This document shows positions 34,967 through 49,900 of a DNA stretch of 64,000 bases, piece by piece; position 1 is the stretch's first letter, and each line of letters starts with the position of its first letter. This DNA is from Chondrosia reniformis (taxonomy: Eukaryota > Porifera > Demospongiae > Chondrillida > Chondrillidae). Both the position numbers and the translations under genes were made by a program. The notes beneath the pieces are model-generated. The model did not search any database. It saw only the letters and a list, made by a program, of their open reading frames with translations, and was not told the origin of the DNA. Where the stretch lies: NCBI GenBank assembly GCA_947172415.1, contig OX359194.1, positions 3,100,001 through 3,164,000 of the forward strand, given 5' to 3'.

Positions 34967-37900
34967 CTGTAACAAAGCATAAATTATTCATATTGTAAGT
35001 GATATACGTATACATACGTATACACCCCCACACATATGACAACTATGATAGATACCAGTACTAGTGCTCACATCAAATTCAAACTGAAATCCAGTCACCT
35101 CCTGTCCTTGTAATGCTTCCAATTCTATGATCCGTCTCCTTAGCTCATGGGCTGGTACAGCAGTCCCACCACAGATCAAATAGTCATTGAGAGTATTGTA
35201 GATAAACTCATACTGCTCCTATACATTGTGATAAAAGTAGTTCATTACAAAGTAGCTCTGTATGTATATACGTATTTATACCCTGCATGTTGCCACTAAT
35301 AAGAGCTGGTAACGGGGGACGTTATCTACCATATACAGCATAAATTACTTATTAATAGGATATGTTAATGGCATGAACAAGTTAATACAAGGCATAAAGT
35401 AAATCTATGTTCATTAAATTCTTGAAGTGTCTTTACTTCTCTCAAAGAAACTGTCATTCACTTTGGTGCTACTATATACTTCAAGATGTACAGATAATGT
35501 GAAAAAGCTTATACAAATTAAACAGGAGAAACTCTCCAGCAGACCTTAATTTGAACTAATCCTAAGTTTAGGTACCTACTAAAATACTGCCGGGAAAATT
35601 TGGAACCTCATAAACCCAATCTAAATGAACGTTCTAATGAGTATATATATATATATTCGGTAAGACTTAGTATTTATCGACAAATATGTATAATTACCTA
35701 TGTACCAACTGAATACACTTATATATATACCTGGCTTTGAACCATGTAGGTCCTCTTTGATCTCATTTCAGTAACAAAGTCATAAATGTTGAGATCATCT
35801 CTCTTCTTCAATCTCTGTAGCATTGCATCAATAGTGATATAAGTACCAGTACGACCTACTCCAGCACTGCACATTGAAGAAGTAAAATATAAAGAGAAAG
35901 TGAAGACAAGACTGCATAACTTATTATGATAGAGGAAATAGTGAGCTTTTCGTAGCAGGGTGAAACAATCAAGATGTTTTCAGGACGTTAATGTCCACAG
36001 ACTTTCTTCAGCTGATAAAACACTAATAGGGTTTGAGGTGTAACCTATCAGTGTTTTATCAGCTGAAGGAGGTCTGCGGACCGAAACATCCTCGCCCTGC
36101 TACGGAAAGCTCACTAATTCCTCTATCATAGTTACAACATAGCTATGAATCTCAATTCTATCTTAAACATACTCTCTCATATTGACCATTTTAGCAAAGA
36201 AACGAATGGTAATTACACATTCAAAGAGAGATTGAGATCCTCAAAAATCTAGTCTAGTTATAACATGCGTTATTCATGGAAGTGTTATATTTAACCCTTT
36301 ATATATAAACAGATAAACTCGCATACAAGTTGTAATTGCCTAATGTATTAGCTATATATACCTGACTATATCATATACATTAGAATGTACATCGTACATG
36401 AATTAACCTGCAGTGTACAATCAGAGGTGATGGACTGTTGCGATATACTTTTCTAATTTTCTTAATAAACTGTATCAGGGATGAGGGATGTTGAGGTACT
36501 CCATGATCAGGCCATCCAGTGTACAGGAAATGACTCATAATAAAGGAGTTACTGTCTTCATCAGACATCTAAAATGCAGATAAATAAATAAATATAAATA
36601 CGTATATCACTGCGTAGCACAACATATTTATACATTTACATTATCAATCAGTAATAACTTGTATATAGAATGGCAAATAATTAAATTAAACTTACATTCT
36701 TAACCAACATTTCTCTAACTTCAAAATCAGCAAAGATGCGACAAGACATTACTTTTATACGGAATCCTCTGCCAGGTTCAAAGTTTTGTTCAATATCATT
36801 GTTCCAGTAGCAATCACACTTTTTCTGATAAAGAAAATGCATGGATGTAAAATAATATAATCAGCAAGATACAGACATCCTTAGTAATACAGTGGAACCT
36901 GTATATAAGACCATCTGTGGGACCGAACTAAGTGGTCTTAATATACAGGTGATCTTAATGTACAGGTGGTCTTAATATACAGGTTGCATGTAAAAAGATC
37001 ATGAAGTTATTATATGTACAATACCGTATATTCGCTCGATCTATTCAGAGCGGCGATTAATCGAGAGGCATCTGATCGAGCGAATACGGTAGATTAATTT
37101 TCGAACGGTGATCGTTATAAAGAGTGTCAAAATCGTCTTTAGGACCTAGAAAAGTGGTCACATCAGCGACGTGGTCGATATACGAGTTCTATTCGTATTC
37201 TTTTACATAGCGAAATTTTGGGACCGATAAAAGTGGTCATAATAGAGCGGGTGGTCGTTATATAGAGGTGATCGTTAGCACAGGTTCCGCTGTATAACAA
37301 ACCCCACTGTTATGGTGACTTACCCTTCCATTTTCTTTCAACTGTGTCAACATAACAAGTACGGGAGGTCTGTGATCCCAAATCATTTGCCAAAAATCCA
37401 ATATTGTATTAGATTTGGGACCTGGAATAAAGTAAGAAGAAAATTATTTATATGTACCATGAAAATAGTTATGTAATATATTGACTTTATCTATGTACCT
37501 TGTGATGCAATGTAAGCATTTCTTCTTTCAAAACCCTATAAAACATGTAGAAATGTGTCTACTATACTTATATACAATAATATTGTAGCCTACGCACATG
37601 GTTAGGCTGCATATCAAAGAAACCAAGTGGGTGTATGTCCTGGGTGTTAGGAGTATATCCAGGTGTATATGTATATATATAGTTTAATTAAATAAAGTCT
37701 GACCTTCATATATGCACATTTATAGCTATTGAGTGGTTCCAAAATTTACTCTTATTATAGGAACCAGGATCTGGCCTTAGCCATTTAAATAGATGATCTA
37801 GCCATAGACAACTGTTTCTTCATTATATTAGGAGACATCAGTATGACATTAGATATATTAAAGTCCCAAAAGTATAAAAGTAGGTAGGTACATAATTATA

Positions 37901-40900
37901 TATTGTATCTATATACTGAACAGTGACACTGAGTATTACATCATACAATTAAAGGTAACTTTCTTACATCAATGTAGGAAGCATTAATATAGTCGCTTTC
38001 GTTCTCATCAGGTACAGACAGTACTACTCTGGAATGATCAACTGGATGGGATGTACGTACATAAATGTTTCTAAAATAAATGTACTGTATATATATGTGT
38101 ATGTGATTTATATATGATTGTAGGCACTGCATGCAGTACAATGTTTCTACCTAAATATAAAGATACATAAAAATACTGTACGTACATACAACTAGAAAAT
38201 CCGAGCCCTTATATAATGCAAAGTAAGGTACAGTCCTTACATGTGTGAATGTTGACATATCTATTCTTCTTCTTGTGCTCTTTAGCAATAATATCTACTC
38301 CTTTGGGATCATTTTGAATTATCTGGAAAGACAAAATATCAGTAACAGAAATATGTACACAAACTCTATAGGGCAATGTGCGTGTTATATACATTGGTGT
38401 ATATGTATACAGTAGTTACACACATAATGCAGTGAGATCATATATATATATATCCTATCAGTGCAGACCTCCAGAAGAATTGTATGAGATACGTATGCTT
38501 AACTGTATGACTAAAGAACCTACTGGTTACAAATAAATGAAAAAATTAGATTTGCTTGTTTTAATTCCTATATATATAAATTATTAAATATTGCATTATA
38601 AGATATATATAGCTACGCATATACTGGAGACTGTATATTAGTAGTATATTATATATAGTAAAGTAGGGACATTACATTATATTCCTTCTTGAAACCTCCA
38701 TTATTTTCCATTCTCATTTTTCTGACATAAGCTGCAAATTGGGACCTTGGAATATGCTTGGAAATATCTTCATAAACTGCAAAAATGTATGAAAAAATAA
38801 ATTGCATGACCTAAGTAACAGTAAGTTAAAATTTCTTTTATACATTTTGTGTACATTTAAATTACACCTAAAACAAATAAACGTAAAAGTACATACATAC
38901 ATGGCTCATCCACAACATCATTTCTGCTGTCAAGTTTCATTGAAATGTCCTCCATTTCTATACTCATCAAGTCTTCGGCCTCAGTCTGACTCTGTTCAGG
39001 AGTTGTTGGATGATTATCTGAAAAATGACTTATCTCAGAGGTAGCCATATCCTGTGTTTCAGAATGTCTGCGTTCCATGTGCTTTATGTGTTTCTTTTGC
39101 TGTTGCTTCCTAATGAGAAGTAAATTGAATATTTTATTAGCCACTTGCAGTTGATAAAGTTTAGTAATTAAAATTTTAAATAGAAGTGAAAGGTATATAC
39201 ACTGTTGCATGTAATAAAATCCAACATAATTAATACTGTTGTCCTATATAGTGAGTTAAGATAACCCTCTCTATATTGCCTTACAATACATGCAATTTAT
39301 TAAATTTTACAGAATGATAGGAAAACTTGAAAATATATAGTTGCCATTTTAGATATAGTTGATTAATGATTAATTTCCACTGGCTTAAAATATTTTAGCA
39401 TCGAAATTTCAAAACTCACTTAAGGACTACAATGCAAAGGACTACAACTACAATGATCAGCACCAGAGGAACCGCTGCAATGCCAGCTATAATTGCAATG
39501 GTGATTGAGTTAGGTAGAGCTGTAGCTACTAATAAAAAGAAGCAATTATAAAAATCTTTGTGTATAACACAATTAATATGTTTTATATGTGTACTTAAAG
39601 ATGAGTTTTAGTTTTGTCAGCAATATATATATAACATTAGTTGTTGAATAACATAATTTATTAGCCTATCAGTTCCCGTTTCAAAATATTTGTTGTAGTA
39701 TCTACATGGAACTTGTGTATTCTGTATTTAAGCTTACAAACCTACCCCCAGAAGTTGTCTGATTAGCTATATCACTCCATGTGCTATTGCCGACCTCAGA
39801 AACAGCTCTCACCCTCACTTGATAGGTAATCCCACTTTGAAGATCAGTCAATGTTACTGAAGTAGATGTAGGATTTGGACTCCATGTACTCCAACTACCA
39901 GAGTTACCCACTCTGTAGTCTACTTGATAATGTTTTATAGGATGATCACTTGAAGGAGCTGACCAATTGACATGAAGCATTGGTTGATTTGACATCACTT
40001 TTGGATATATTGATACTCCAATTACATTAGATGGTACTGATAGACATATATTATGTAAATAGAATATACATAAGCTCATTATGGATGTTCATTTCTATTA
40101 CTGTAATGCTAATATGTGATTTTGAAATATATGTATTAGTTATACCACAGCGCTGAGGTGTATATGGGTTATATACGTACGAGTCACGAGGGCAAGTACG
40201 TATATAAATCCATATACACCGAAGCGCCGTGGTATAAGTGATATATACTCCGTCGCTTCTTATCGTTATTTTGGCGGAACTTTCAGGATGGCTCATCTAG
40301 TGTCTGGTTAGTTTTGCTTAAACGCTGAGGACTTCATAGAATGCACTTGCCCTGACTACTCCAACTGTCCTAAATGTAAGGAGAATTGTCCACTCCCCAA
40401 GAAGAAACGTCTTAGTTTACCATATTTGGGTAGGGATATAACAGAATTTAAGAAGCCAATGGCAGTATATAGCTTCTTAAATTCTGTTCTGTTACGAAAT
40501 ATATACACAGGCGGTTGCCCCGGCAACGGGGTATATATACCTATATATAGTAAACAACAGTGCTATGGAAATAAATAAATATTAAAAACCTTTTATATAT
40601 ATATATATATATATATGTACGTATATATATATTTTTATAATGATATTTATGTGTATATGTATTTGTTATAATTTTGTCCATCTCTGGTGCATGTTCATCT
40701 CTAATTTAGTCTACTGTGTGTGATTTTGAATCAATTTATTACACTGAGTCAAAAACTTACAACAATTAAACATACCATTCTAAGTATTCTACAACACCTA
40801 CGTACTTAGTGACTTAATATACTACTAAATAGAAAACACAGAAACTTGCTTATATTGCAAATATACACACTTATTATTTTACATCTATGGCTTACAGGAA

Positions 40901-43900
40901 ACATACCATCAAAAGTAGTCTGATTAGCTATATCACTCCATGTGCTATTCCCGACCTCAGAAACAGCTCTCACCCTCACTTGATAGGTAGTCCCACCTTG
41001 AAGATCAGTCAATGTTACTGAAGTAGATGTAGGATTTGGACTCCATATACTCCAACTACCAGAGGTATCCACTCTGTAGTCTATTTGATAATGTTGTATA
41101 AGAAGATCACTTGATGAAGCTGACCAATTGACATGAAGCGTTGGTTGATTTGACATCACTTTTGGATACATTGATACTCCAATTACATTAGATGGTACTG
41201 ATAGACATATTATGTAAATAGAATATACATAACCTTAATAATTTCATTATGGATGTTCATTTCTATATATTATTATAAAACTGTACATATGTACCTATAG
41301 TAATTGTATATATAAACAGCTTAATACCTTATCTTTTAGTATATATATATATACAGTACAAGTTACAATATACTAAGGTAACCTAATTAATATAATATAA
41401 ATAAATAATATAAATAATTCATATGGCTCCAAGAAAGGACTTAGAAACAAAATGGGCATATCTTCATAAAGATTAGGGTATAAAACTCATTTTTAAATAA
41501 GGGATTTTTCATTTAGGTCTCAGTTTGGTAGAAAACGGAGGACAAAGTCTACATATAAAATGCCATAGGACTATAGAAAAACTATAGAAAATTTATATTG
41601 AAACCAAGTGTTATTTTAGTAAAAATGTTCAATTTGTCAGATAACTGTGAAACCGACATATATCATGGTACATTTCCAATCATGACAAGTACAAAGTATA
41701 GAGATAGGATATCGGCTGGGAGGTCGCCTGGGTTAACAAGCTCCCCGTCATTAGGTAAAGGTAGGGTGCCTGGTGATGAAAAGTTAGCTAACTCTCCCCC
41801 ATCTGTAGGTAGAGGGGTGCCTACTGGTGGGCAAGCTAGCCCCTCACTAGTTAAGAAGTGTAGCAATAAGTGGTGTAAAACATGTCCCTCTTTAGTTACT
41901 GGCCCTACTTTTAAGAGTTCAGTTACTGGCAGGACCTATCAAGTCCGTAGCCCTTGTGGTCCCCTAGGATGCCAGAGTAGGAATGTTGTGTATCTTATTA
42001 CTTGTAAACAATGTGATGTACAGTATGTAGGAGAAACCTCTCAGATACTTAGGAGTAGAATGAACAACCATAGGACTAGTACCAAAGGTTTTAAGCCACT
42101 GTATCTTTACAATCACTTTAATTCTGATAACCATAGTTTTGATGATGCCTTGATTATGCCCATAGAACAGATACCTGAGACACCTAATTCTACTAGCCTC
42201 AGACTACTGAGAGAAGCGTTCGAACTACTTGGCCGCATCGTTGGGCTTTGATATACTATTCTTAATCCTAACGATTGAGGACGCTTAAGTGTCCTGAAAA
42301 TTATAAATAACGACAGAAAAGCTTCGTTAACTAAAGCTTCCTGAACGCCGCCATTTGCAAAAACGATGTGTTAACGTATAAATTAAGTGTTACAATAGTT
42401 GCGTATGAACTCGTATTATACATAATTCGACGTATAAAATGTGTTATAATAGTTGCGTATGAACTCGTATTATATATATATTTATATATATATATATATC
42501 CGTAACATGAAGCCATACATAAATCGCGTTATGAAAACAATAGAGGGGGCTGCTTGCGGCAGCCCCTAAAAAGAAATCATCGAATGGAACCTTTTTAATC
42601 GCTTATCTCATAAAAGACGGCATCGGCGCTCCAATCTAAAATCGACAGGTAGTAGTAATAACTCTACCTTCGACCCTGAATGGCTCAAAGAACGACTACC
42701 ACTTTACAAGAACGTGGGCTTTCTAGCCAAACTTAAACGCGATATTTTTGCATTACAAGCTCGACACCTTCATCGTTTGTTAAACTCGGTACAATGTCTC
42801 ATCGATACCCCAGAAACACCTTTTCCGCTTAGACTTATGCTAATGATTAAAGACGTTATTAAAGCACGCGCTTCAGCCAGCCTTCCTAAACACCCAACGA
42901 AAACGACAAGTCCAGAAGGGTTTCTTAAAATCGTGTTTCATAATAAAGGTGTAGAAAAAATAGGCCTCTCAGGTATCTTAAACCAAAAGTTAGTGTTAGA
43001 AACTGTCCCACCCTTGTAGTATATAAGTATACCCAACCAATAGGACCAACTTTTCACAAGCCTCTAAGTCAGATGTTTTTAGAAAACCAGAACCATGTGA
43101 GTGTCACAAGTCCCCCTTCATTTACAAGCCCCTAGGCCATGTTTTAACAGGTGATCTACGTATTGTTAGTAACCCAAAACTTAGAAAACTTCTTAAGAAA
43201 GGACCAAAACTTAGAGAACCTAATAACTTTAATTGGGTAACTGCTTTAAAAATGTGTAAGGAAGGTCTTAGAAAATATAAGATTACCTGGGCCCGTAGAG
43301 AAAATGTATCTACTTCTGTATTTAGTGAGTGGGAAAATGCTGTACTTCAGAAAATTAATGATAGGATCTCTAAGCTGTCTAAATCGTATACCAAATCCTC
43401 AGTAGCCAAGAAGACCCTTACTTGCCCTAAAATTAAGAAATTCTTAGCAGACCTACATGATAAGTATGTTATAGCCCCTGCCGATAAGGCCTCTAATAAT
43501 ATAATTTTTATATGTAAGTCCTACTATAGACAAATTATTAATGAAGAACTAGGCAGTACCTCCACTTATGCTAAATGTACAGTAGAACCCCAACAGTTAA
43601 TTAGGAAACACATAGATTTCTTAAAACTAGAGAACTTAGAACCTAAACCAGACTGGTGTAACCTTCCCTCTTTTTACTGGATGCCTAAGCTACATAAGAA
43701 CCCTTACAGCTACAGATTCATAGCCGCCTCTCACAAATGTACTACCAAACCCCTTTCTAGATTTCTAAATTCGGCACTCAGACTAATTCTCAAACATTTT
43801 AGAGAATACTGCCTAGGTATATATAGGAATACTGGTGTTAATGCCTTTTGGATAGTAGAAAACTCACTAGAAGTCTTAGATAGTCTTAGGTCTATACCCA

Positions 43901-46900
43901 CTAGAAAAGCCCAGCTAACTAGTTTTGATTTTTCTACATTATATACAGCGATCCCCCATAACCTACTTAAAGATAAGATTACTAACCTAATTTATAGTGC
44001 CTATACCTGTAGAAAGTCCCAATATATAGAAGTCTGTCAGGATAAAGCCTTTTGGTCTAACAATGTCTCCAATAAAGCAGTCACAGCTGTTCATTTAGTA
44101 GAGCTCTTTAATTACCTTATTGACAACATTTATGTATGTGTAGACGGTTCTGTATTTAAGCAATGTGTAGGTATCCCTATGGGTACTGACTGTGCCCCTG
44201 TAGTTGCTAATCTTTTTCTGTTTGCCTATGAGTATGAGTTTATGAAAGGACTACTTAAGGATAACATCACCCTAGCTATTAAATTTTCCAATACTTATAG
44301 GTATATTGATGACCTTTTATGTATTAACAACAAGGATTTTGAACTGTCAATTAGTGATATTTACCCCAAAGAACTTATTCTTAAAAAGACAAATACCAGC
44401 CCTAAAAAATCCCCCTTTTTAGACTTAGATAGAACCATTACTAACAATCAATTTATCACTAAAGTATATGATAAGCGAGAGGACTTTAACTTTGATATAG
44501 TAAATTTCCCCCATTTAGATAGTAATATTCCTAATACCCCAGCCTATGGTGTCATTATTTCACAACTAATTAGGTATTCTAGAATATATGTAGTGACTTC
44601 TCCAGTTTTCAGGCTAAAAGTTTGCAGTTATGCAGTAGGCTTATTAAGCAGGGTTACAAATACTTTAAGCTAAAATCAACCTTTAAAACCCTCCTATCCC
44701 GGCAGCCTCTAGTTAGAATCAAGTATAAGCAAAAAGTAGCTAGTATGCTTAAGGACTGTCTTGTGTTACCCCATATTGTGTTACCCCACCTCCAAAGAAA
44801 TGTTACTCCTAGAAGACCTAAGGGTAGACTTACGTAATATGTCCTACTTGTGTCTATAGTTATGCTGAGTCTGTTTTACCTGTACAAGCAAGATTACTAA
44901 TAGATTTATAATTAATTCATAAAAGTTAATTGGACCTACATTCCTTTCATAAAATTAAATTTCATCATGTGTCTTAGTTAACACCTTATTTAACTTTTGG
45001 CGCCAAAATAGTGTATATAAGGCCCCTAGATTTAGCATAGTGAGCCAAGGATTCACAGAAGATCAAGATAAAGAAAAAGACAAAGACTCCCAGGATCACT
45101 GATGAAGGGTGGAATTCCCAGAAACGGCTGTCTGACCCAGTGGAGAAGAAGATGAAAGAAGGGAAAAGAAGGAAGAAAAGACTACTGTATCTTCATCTAA
45201 AGCTCTCTTTAGGTTTAGTTCTATAGGCTCTTTTTACAGAATAGGCATATAGCATGTAGGAAAATGGTATCTTAGATTTTTCATGTATATGACAAACGTC
45301 TGGCGAAGTTTTGCTTAATTAAATGAGCAAAATAATCAAGATATAATGAAGAATTCAAGGTTACGATTGCGCAATCTGGAGATGTATTGTGGTGTTTCTC
45401 TAGTGCGTCACCAACACCTCTCGTATGTCGCTCCGTACACATTTAGTGAATCTTGTGACGTTGCGAAAACGTCACCGCCTCGTTGCTAAAGAAGATCATC
45501 CCTTTGTGAACGGCTATAACAAGTCGACGCTCTCCTACGAGAAGGAGCTAACGAACAGGCGAGTTGTAGCGAAGGTTAGATAAAGCGTTTTTGTATACGT
45601 CCCCGTCAATTTTGAGGCAGAGTTTTTCCTATATTGATGCGAAAGACTGAATTCGTTTGGTCGACTGTATTACTTTGGTAATTTAAGCTCTGTCTTCTCT
45701 TCTTACGTTATCTGTTAATATTTTTACTTGTCCATGTGTAGGAATAAGGAGTGTTTGTTGCGATCATTATGAGAATAAAGCCTTGTTGAGTGTCAGCAAC
45801 ATGAATTTACTAATTTCCTATTTATACTGAATTGTATTCCCATTCCTCATGTATTGCTGATGAAGACCTCTGTTTTGAAACGTCCAGAATTAGTAAATTC
45901 ATGTTGCTGACGTTCAACAAGGCTTTATTCTTATCCATGTGTACTACATACAGTAACGAGATTGCTCATAGCGAATGTCTATAAGTATAGTGAAATACTT
46001 TGTTAGCTAATTACACTCAAGTACACTACACAGTGCAATATATATAAGTACACACATGGATAAGAATAAAGCCTAGTTGAACGTCAGCAATACGAAATAT
46101 AAAGGTATATATATATCTAATATATCAGTGTTTCCCCCAGTATTCAAATAACCAGGTGCCCCGCCCGGTTGAAATTTGGCAAAGGCGATATATTTTAGCC
46201 TGTGTGTTAATGAATGTTAGAGTTCGAACTTCGATAAGTTAGTAAACGACACGCATAAACTGCCGTATATATACGTACCTCGCAATGAAAACGGACCGAT
46301 ATATGGCCATACGCAAGTCGTTATCCCTTGGGATTCGATACGTAGCTTTTGTGGTTGTAAAGTTAGCTTTGTTAATTGGCGAATTTTAACAAATCAGCAA
46401 GTGTTGTGAATACTTCTCTCGTACGTATTCGTATTCCGAGTACATTAAGGTTTAAGATCAACGTGTTACTAGCACATTATCAAGATAGAAGGTGCATCAA
46501 TTATAAACAAGAGTGTGCCCCTAAGCCCTCACCCCCTAGTATTCATATGCCTATAATGACGCCCACGCTTAATTAAGCACCCGGTTCGAATTTAATCCTG
46601 CGGGAAACACTGATATATACAGTACAAGTTACAATATACTAAGGTAATCTAATATAATTAATATAAATAATTCATATGGCTCCAAGAAAGGACCTATATA
46701 CAGTACAAATATATATATAAAGTAAATAAAAAACATTTACAAAAATGATGTTAGAAGTAGGAATGGTAGTGTTCACTAATACATCTGCAAAAAGTATCGA
46801 AACAAGACACTGATTATATGATAAGGCTAATCATACAGAAGTTGCATATATACTGAAATTTAAGTAACTTAACCATACACTTCTGTGTTTGGGCGCACTA

Positions 46901-49900
46901 ACCTTAAGTAGGAATGGTGCGCCCAAACACAGAAGTGTATGGTTAAGTTACTTAAATTTCAGTATATATGCAACTTCTGTACGATTAGCCTTATCATATA
47001 ATCAGTGTCTTGTTTCGATACTTTTTGCAGATGTATTAGTGAACACTACCATTCCTACTTCTAACATCATTTTTGTAAATGTTTTTTATTTACTTGTATT
47101 CCCCCTTTTTTCCTCTTAATATTACTAGTTTTAAATTGATTTGAAAGTTTTCTTGGCGAAGATCTCAAAATAACGTCTTAGACAAGAGAAATATGCCGAA
47201 AACCATGATCTCTTAATTAAAAAATGGCGTCCGAGAAGACCACAATTTTCGCTCTTCACAATTAACATGCTTATTGTAGAGCGCATTCAGATTTAGGGCT
47301 GTCTATTCCCTAGCTCCGAAATATTTATGACGATTTATAACTAGTACGTGCCCGCATAAGTTCGCATATTAGCGCTAGTCTATTCAATAAAAGAAGAAGA
47401 AGAAGAAGAAGAAGAAGAAGAAGAAAATGAATTTTGGAAGTGGGTCTATTCCTAGTTAGCCGCTTTTTGAACGCTATAGAGCGTGTAGAGCGTCGAAACA
47501 TGTTTTGACATTTAGGAAAGCGTGCATTAATCGCTGCAAATAACCGAATATAACCGAAAATCGCTTCGTTGGCGATTTATGAGGTGTTGATTGCTAATAC
47601 ATTGGATAGGGCGGCCATTTTTTTTTCCGGCCATTCCTACTTAGAGAGTACTACCGTACTCTCTGATATATATATATACTCAAGTATACTACACAGTGAA
47701 AGTTACTGGCAATATTAAAATTACAATCGAGTACTACACAGTACAAGTTACAAAATTAAGAGGGCCAAGTGACTATACAATAGTAAACTTACAATCAAGT
47801 ACTAGCTACACATGCAGTGCAAGTTACAAATTTAAAGAGATCCAAGTGACCCCTAGGATAATCAGTATTTTAAACAGTACAAGACTTTAGTCACACTAGT
47901 ACTGTTGCAGGCTTTGAAATCCTCAACTACTGCATAGAGAGTAGTAGTTGATACAGATCATCCAATTGCAAGGTAGAACACATGGCCTACCATTTACCTT
48001 TTCACACCTTAGTATAGACTGAAGATGATGCATCTGCATGCCATATATCAACAAAGGCTCCAGTATTAAAGGGGTCTCAGCTAATAACCACAGCAGATTT
48101 GATTTGCCTTGTGAGGGAGCTAAGAACACCGGAGGTTGGTTGCATGCATTCACATAATCAACAGGGTTAGAGACCATTTTGTAACTTGTACACAAGGACA
48201 TAAAAGGCCAAGGCCTTTATATACGTATGTGATGTCCCTTGTGTACAAGTTACAAAATGGTCTCTAACCCTGTTGATTATGTGAATGCATGCAACCAACC
48301 TCCGGTGTTCTTAGCTCCCTCACAAGGCAAATCAAATCTGCTGTGGTTATTAGCTGAGACCCCTTTAATACTGGAGCCTTTGTTGATATATGGCATGCAG
48401 ATGCATCATCTTCAGTCTATACTAAGGTGTGAAAAGGTAAATGGTAGGCCATGTGTTCTACCTTGCAATTGGATGATCTGTATCAACTACTACTCTCTAT
48501 GCAGTAGTTGAGGATTTCAAAGCCTGCAACAGTACTAGTGTGACTAAAGTCTTGTACTGTTTAAAATACTGATTATCCTAGGGGTCACTTGGATCTCTTT
48601 AAATTTGTAACTTGCACTGCATGTGTAGCTAGTACTTGATTGTAATTTTACTATTGTATAGTCACTTGGCCCTCTTAATTTTGTAACTTGTACTGTGTAG
48701 TACTCGATTGTAATTATATATATATATATATGTATATTTGTATATATGTATAATCATTTGTGTTAATCTCTAAATTAACTCAACTGTATGTTGATTTTGG
48801 ATCAATTTATTACACTGGGTCAAAAGCTCACGACAATTACGTATATAGTACATGTACGTACTTAGAATTAGTATACATACAGCATATATATTTTACAGCT
48901 ATGGCTTACAGGAAACATACCATCAAAAGTAGTATGATTAGCTATATCACTCCATGTGCTATTGCCGACCTCAGAAACAGCTCTCACCCTCACTTGATAA
49001 GTGGTACCCCTTTGAAGATCAGTCAATTTTACTGAAGTAGATGTAGGATTTGGACTCCATGTACTCCAACTACCAGAGGTATCCACTCTGTAATCTACTT
49101 GATAATGTTGTATAGGATGATCACTTGAAGGAGCTGACCAATTGACATGAAGTGTTGGTTGATTTGACATCACTTTTGGATACATTGATACTCCAATTAC
49201 ATTAGATGGTACTGATAGACATATTATGTAAATAGAATATATATACATAATTAGCTGAATGATTTCATTATGGATCTATTATTATACAACTGTAATGCTA
49301 ATATGTGATTTTGAAACATATATATGTATGTACATACGTATATATATAGTAAACAACTTAGGTACCTTATCTTTTAGTATTATATATACGTATATATGTA
49401 ATCATATTGTGTCAACTGTATGTTGATTTTGGATCAATTTATTACACTGGGTCAAAAGCTCACAACAATTATATTGTACATGTACATACTTAGAATTAGT
49501 ATACATGCAGCTCATTTTACATCTATGGCTTACAGGAAACATACCATCAAAAGTAGTCTGATTAGCTGTGTCACTCCATGTGCCATTCCCGACCTCAGAA
49601 ACAGCTCTCACCCTCACTTGATAAGTGGTACCCTTTTGAAGATCAGTCAATATTACTGAAGTAGATGTAGGATTTGGAATCCATATACTCCAACTACCAG
49701 AGTTACCCACTCTGTAGTCTACTTGATAATATTGAATGAGACAATCACTTTTAGGAGCTGACCAATTGACGTGAAGTGATGGTTGATTTGACATCACCTT
49801 TGGGAACACTGATACTTTAGATGAAATTGATGAAAAAGCTGAAAATGTGAAACAGTAAGTCGGCTTAGGTAGTTATACGTATATACATATATTATAAGTA

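Larger units (their letters stand above)
41353..46038 (+). mobile_element. Penelope-like retroelement, Naiad type, decayed
   Basis: Spans from ACAGTACAAGTTACAATATA to the ACACTACACAGTGCAA terminus. Order: 5' region, GIY-YIG endonuclease frame (41598-42208), repeat S insertion (42208-42567), RT N-terminal part, CxC linker, RT core, C-terminal piece, 3' region shared with the Q copies. An N-terminal GIY-YIG and a CEC motif before the RT fit the Naiad clade of Penelope-like elements described for invertebrates. At least two frameshifts plus the S insertion make this copy inactive. It sits in an intron of RPTP B, opposite in orientation. Confidence 0.75.

Noticed and set aside
45090..45165. Canonical hammerhead ribozyme downstream of the RT
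   Set aside because: CTGATGA and GAAAC are present but the stem II closing pair is A-A and no stem III or cleavage triplet partner can be formed; kept only as a motif note.
46376..46576. 66-codon open frame in the hAT-type MITE
   Set aside because: No transposase motif and no support beyond being open.
18751..48715. CRISPR-like arrays
   Set aside because: The direct repeats are foldback and minisatellite units with no regular spacers, in a eukaryotic genome.
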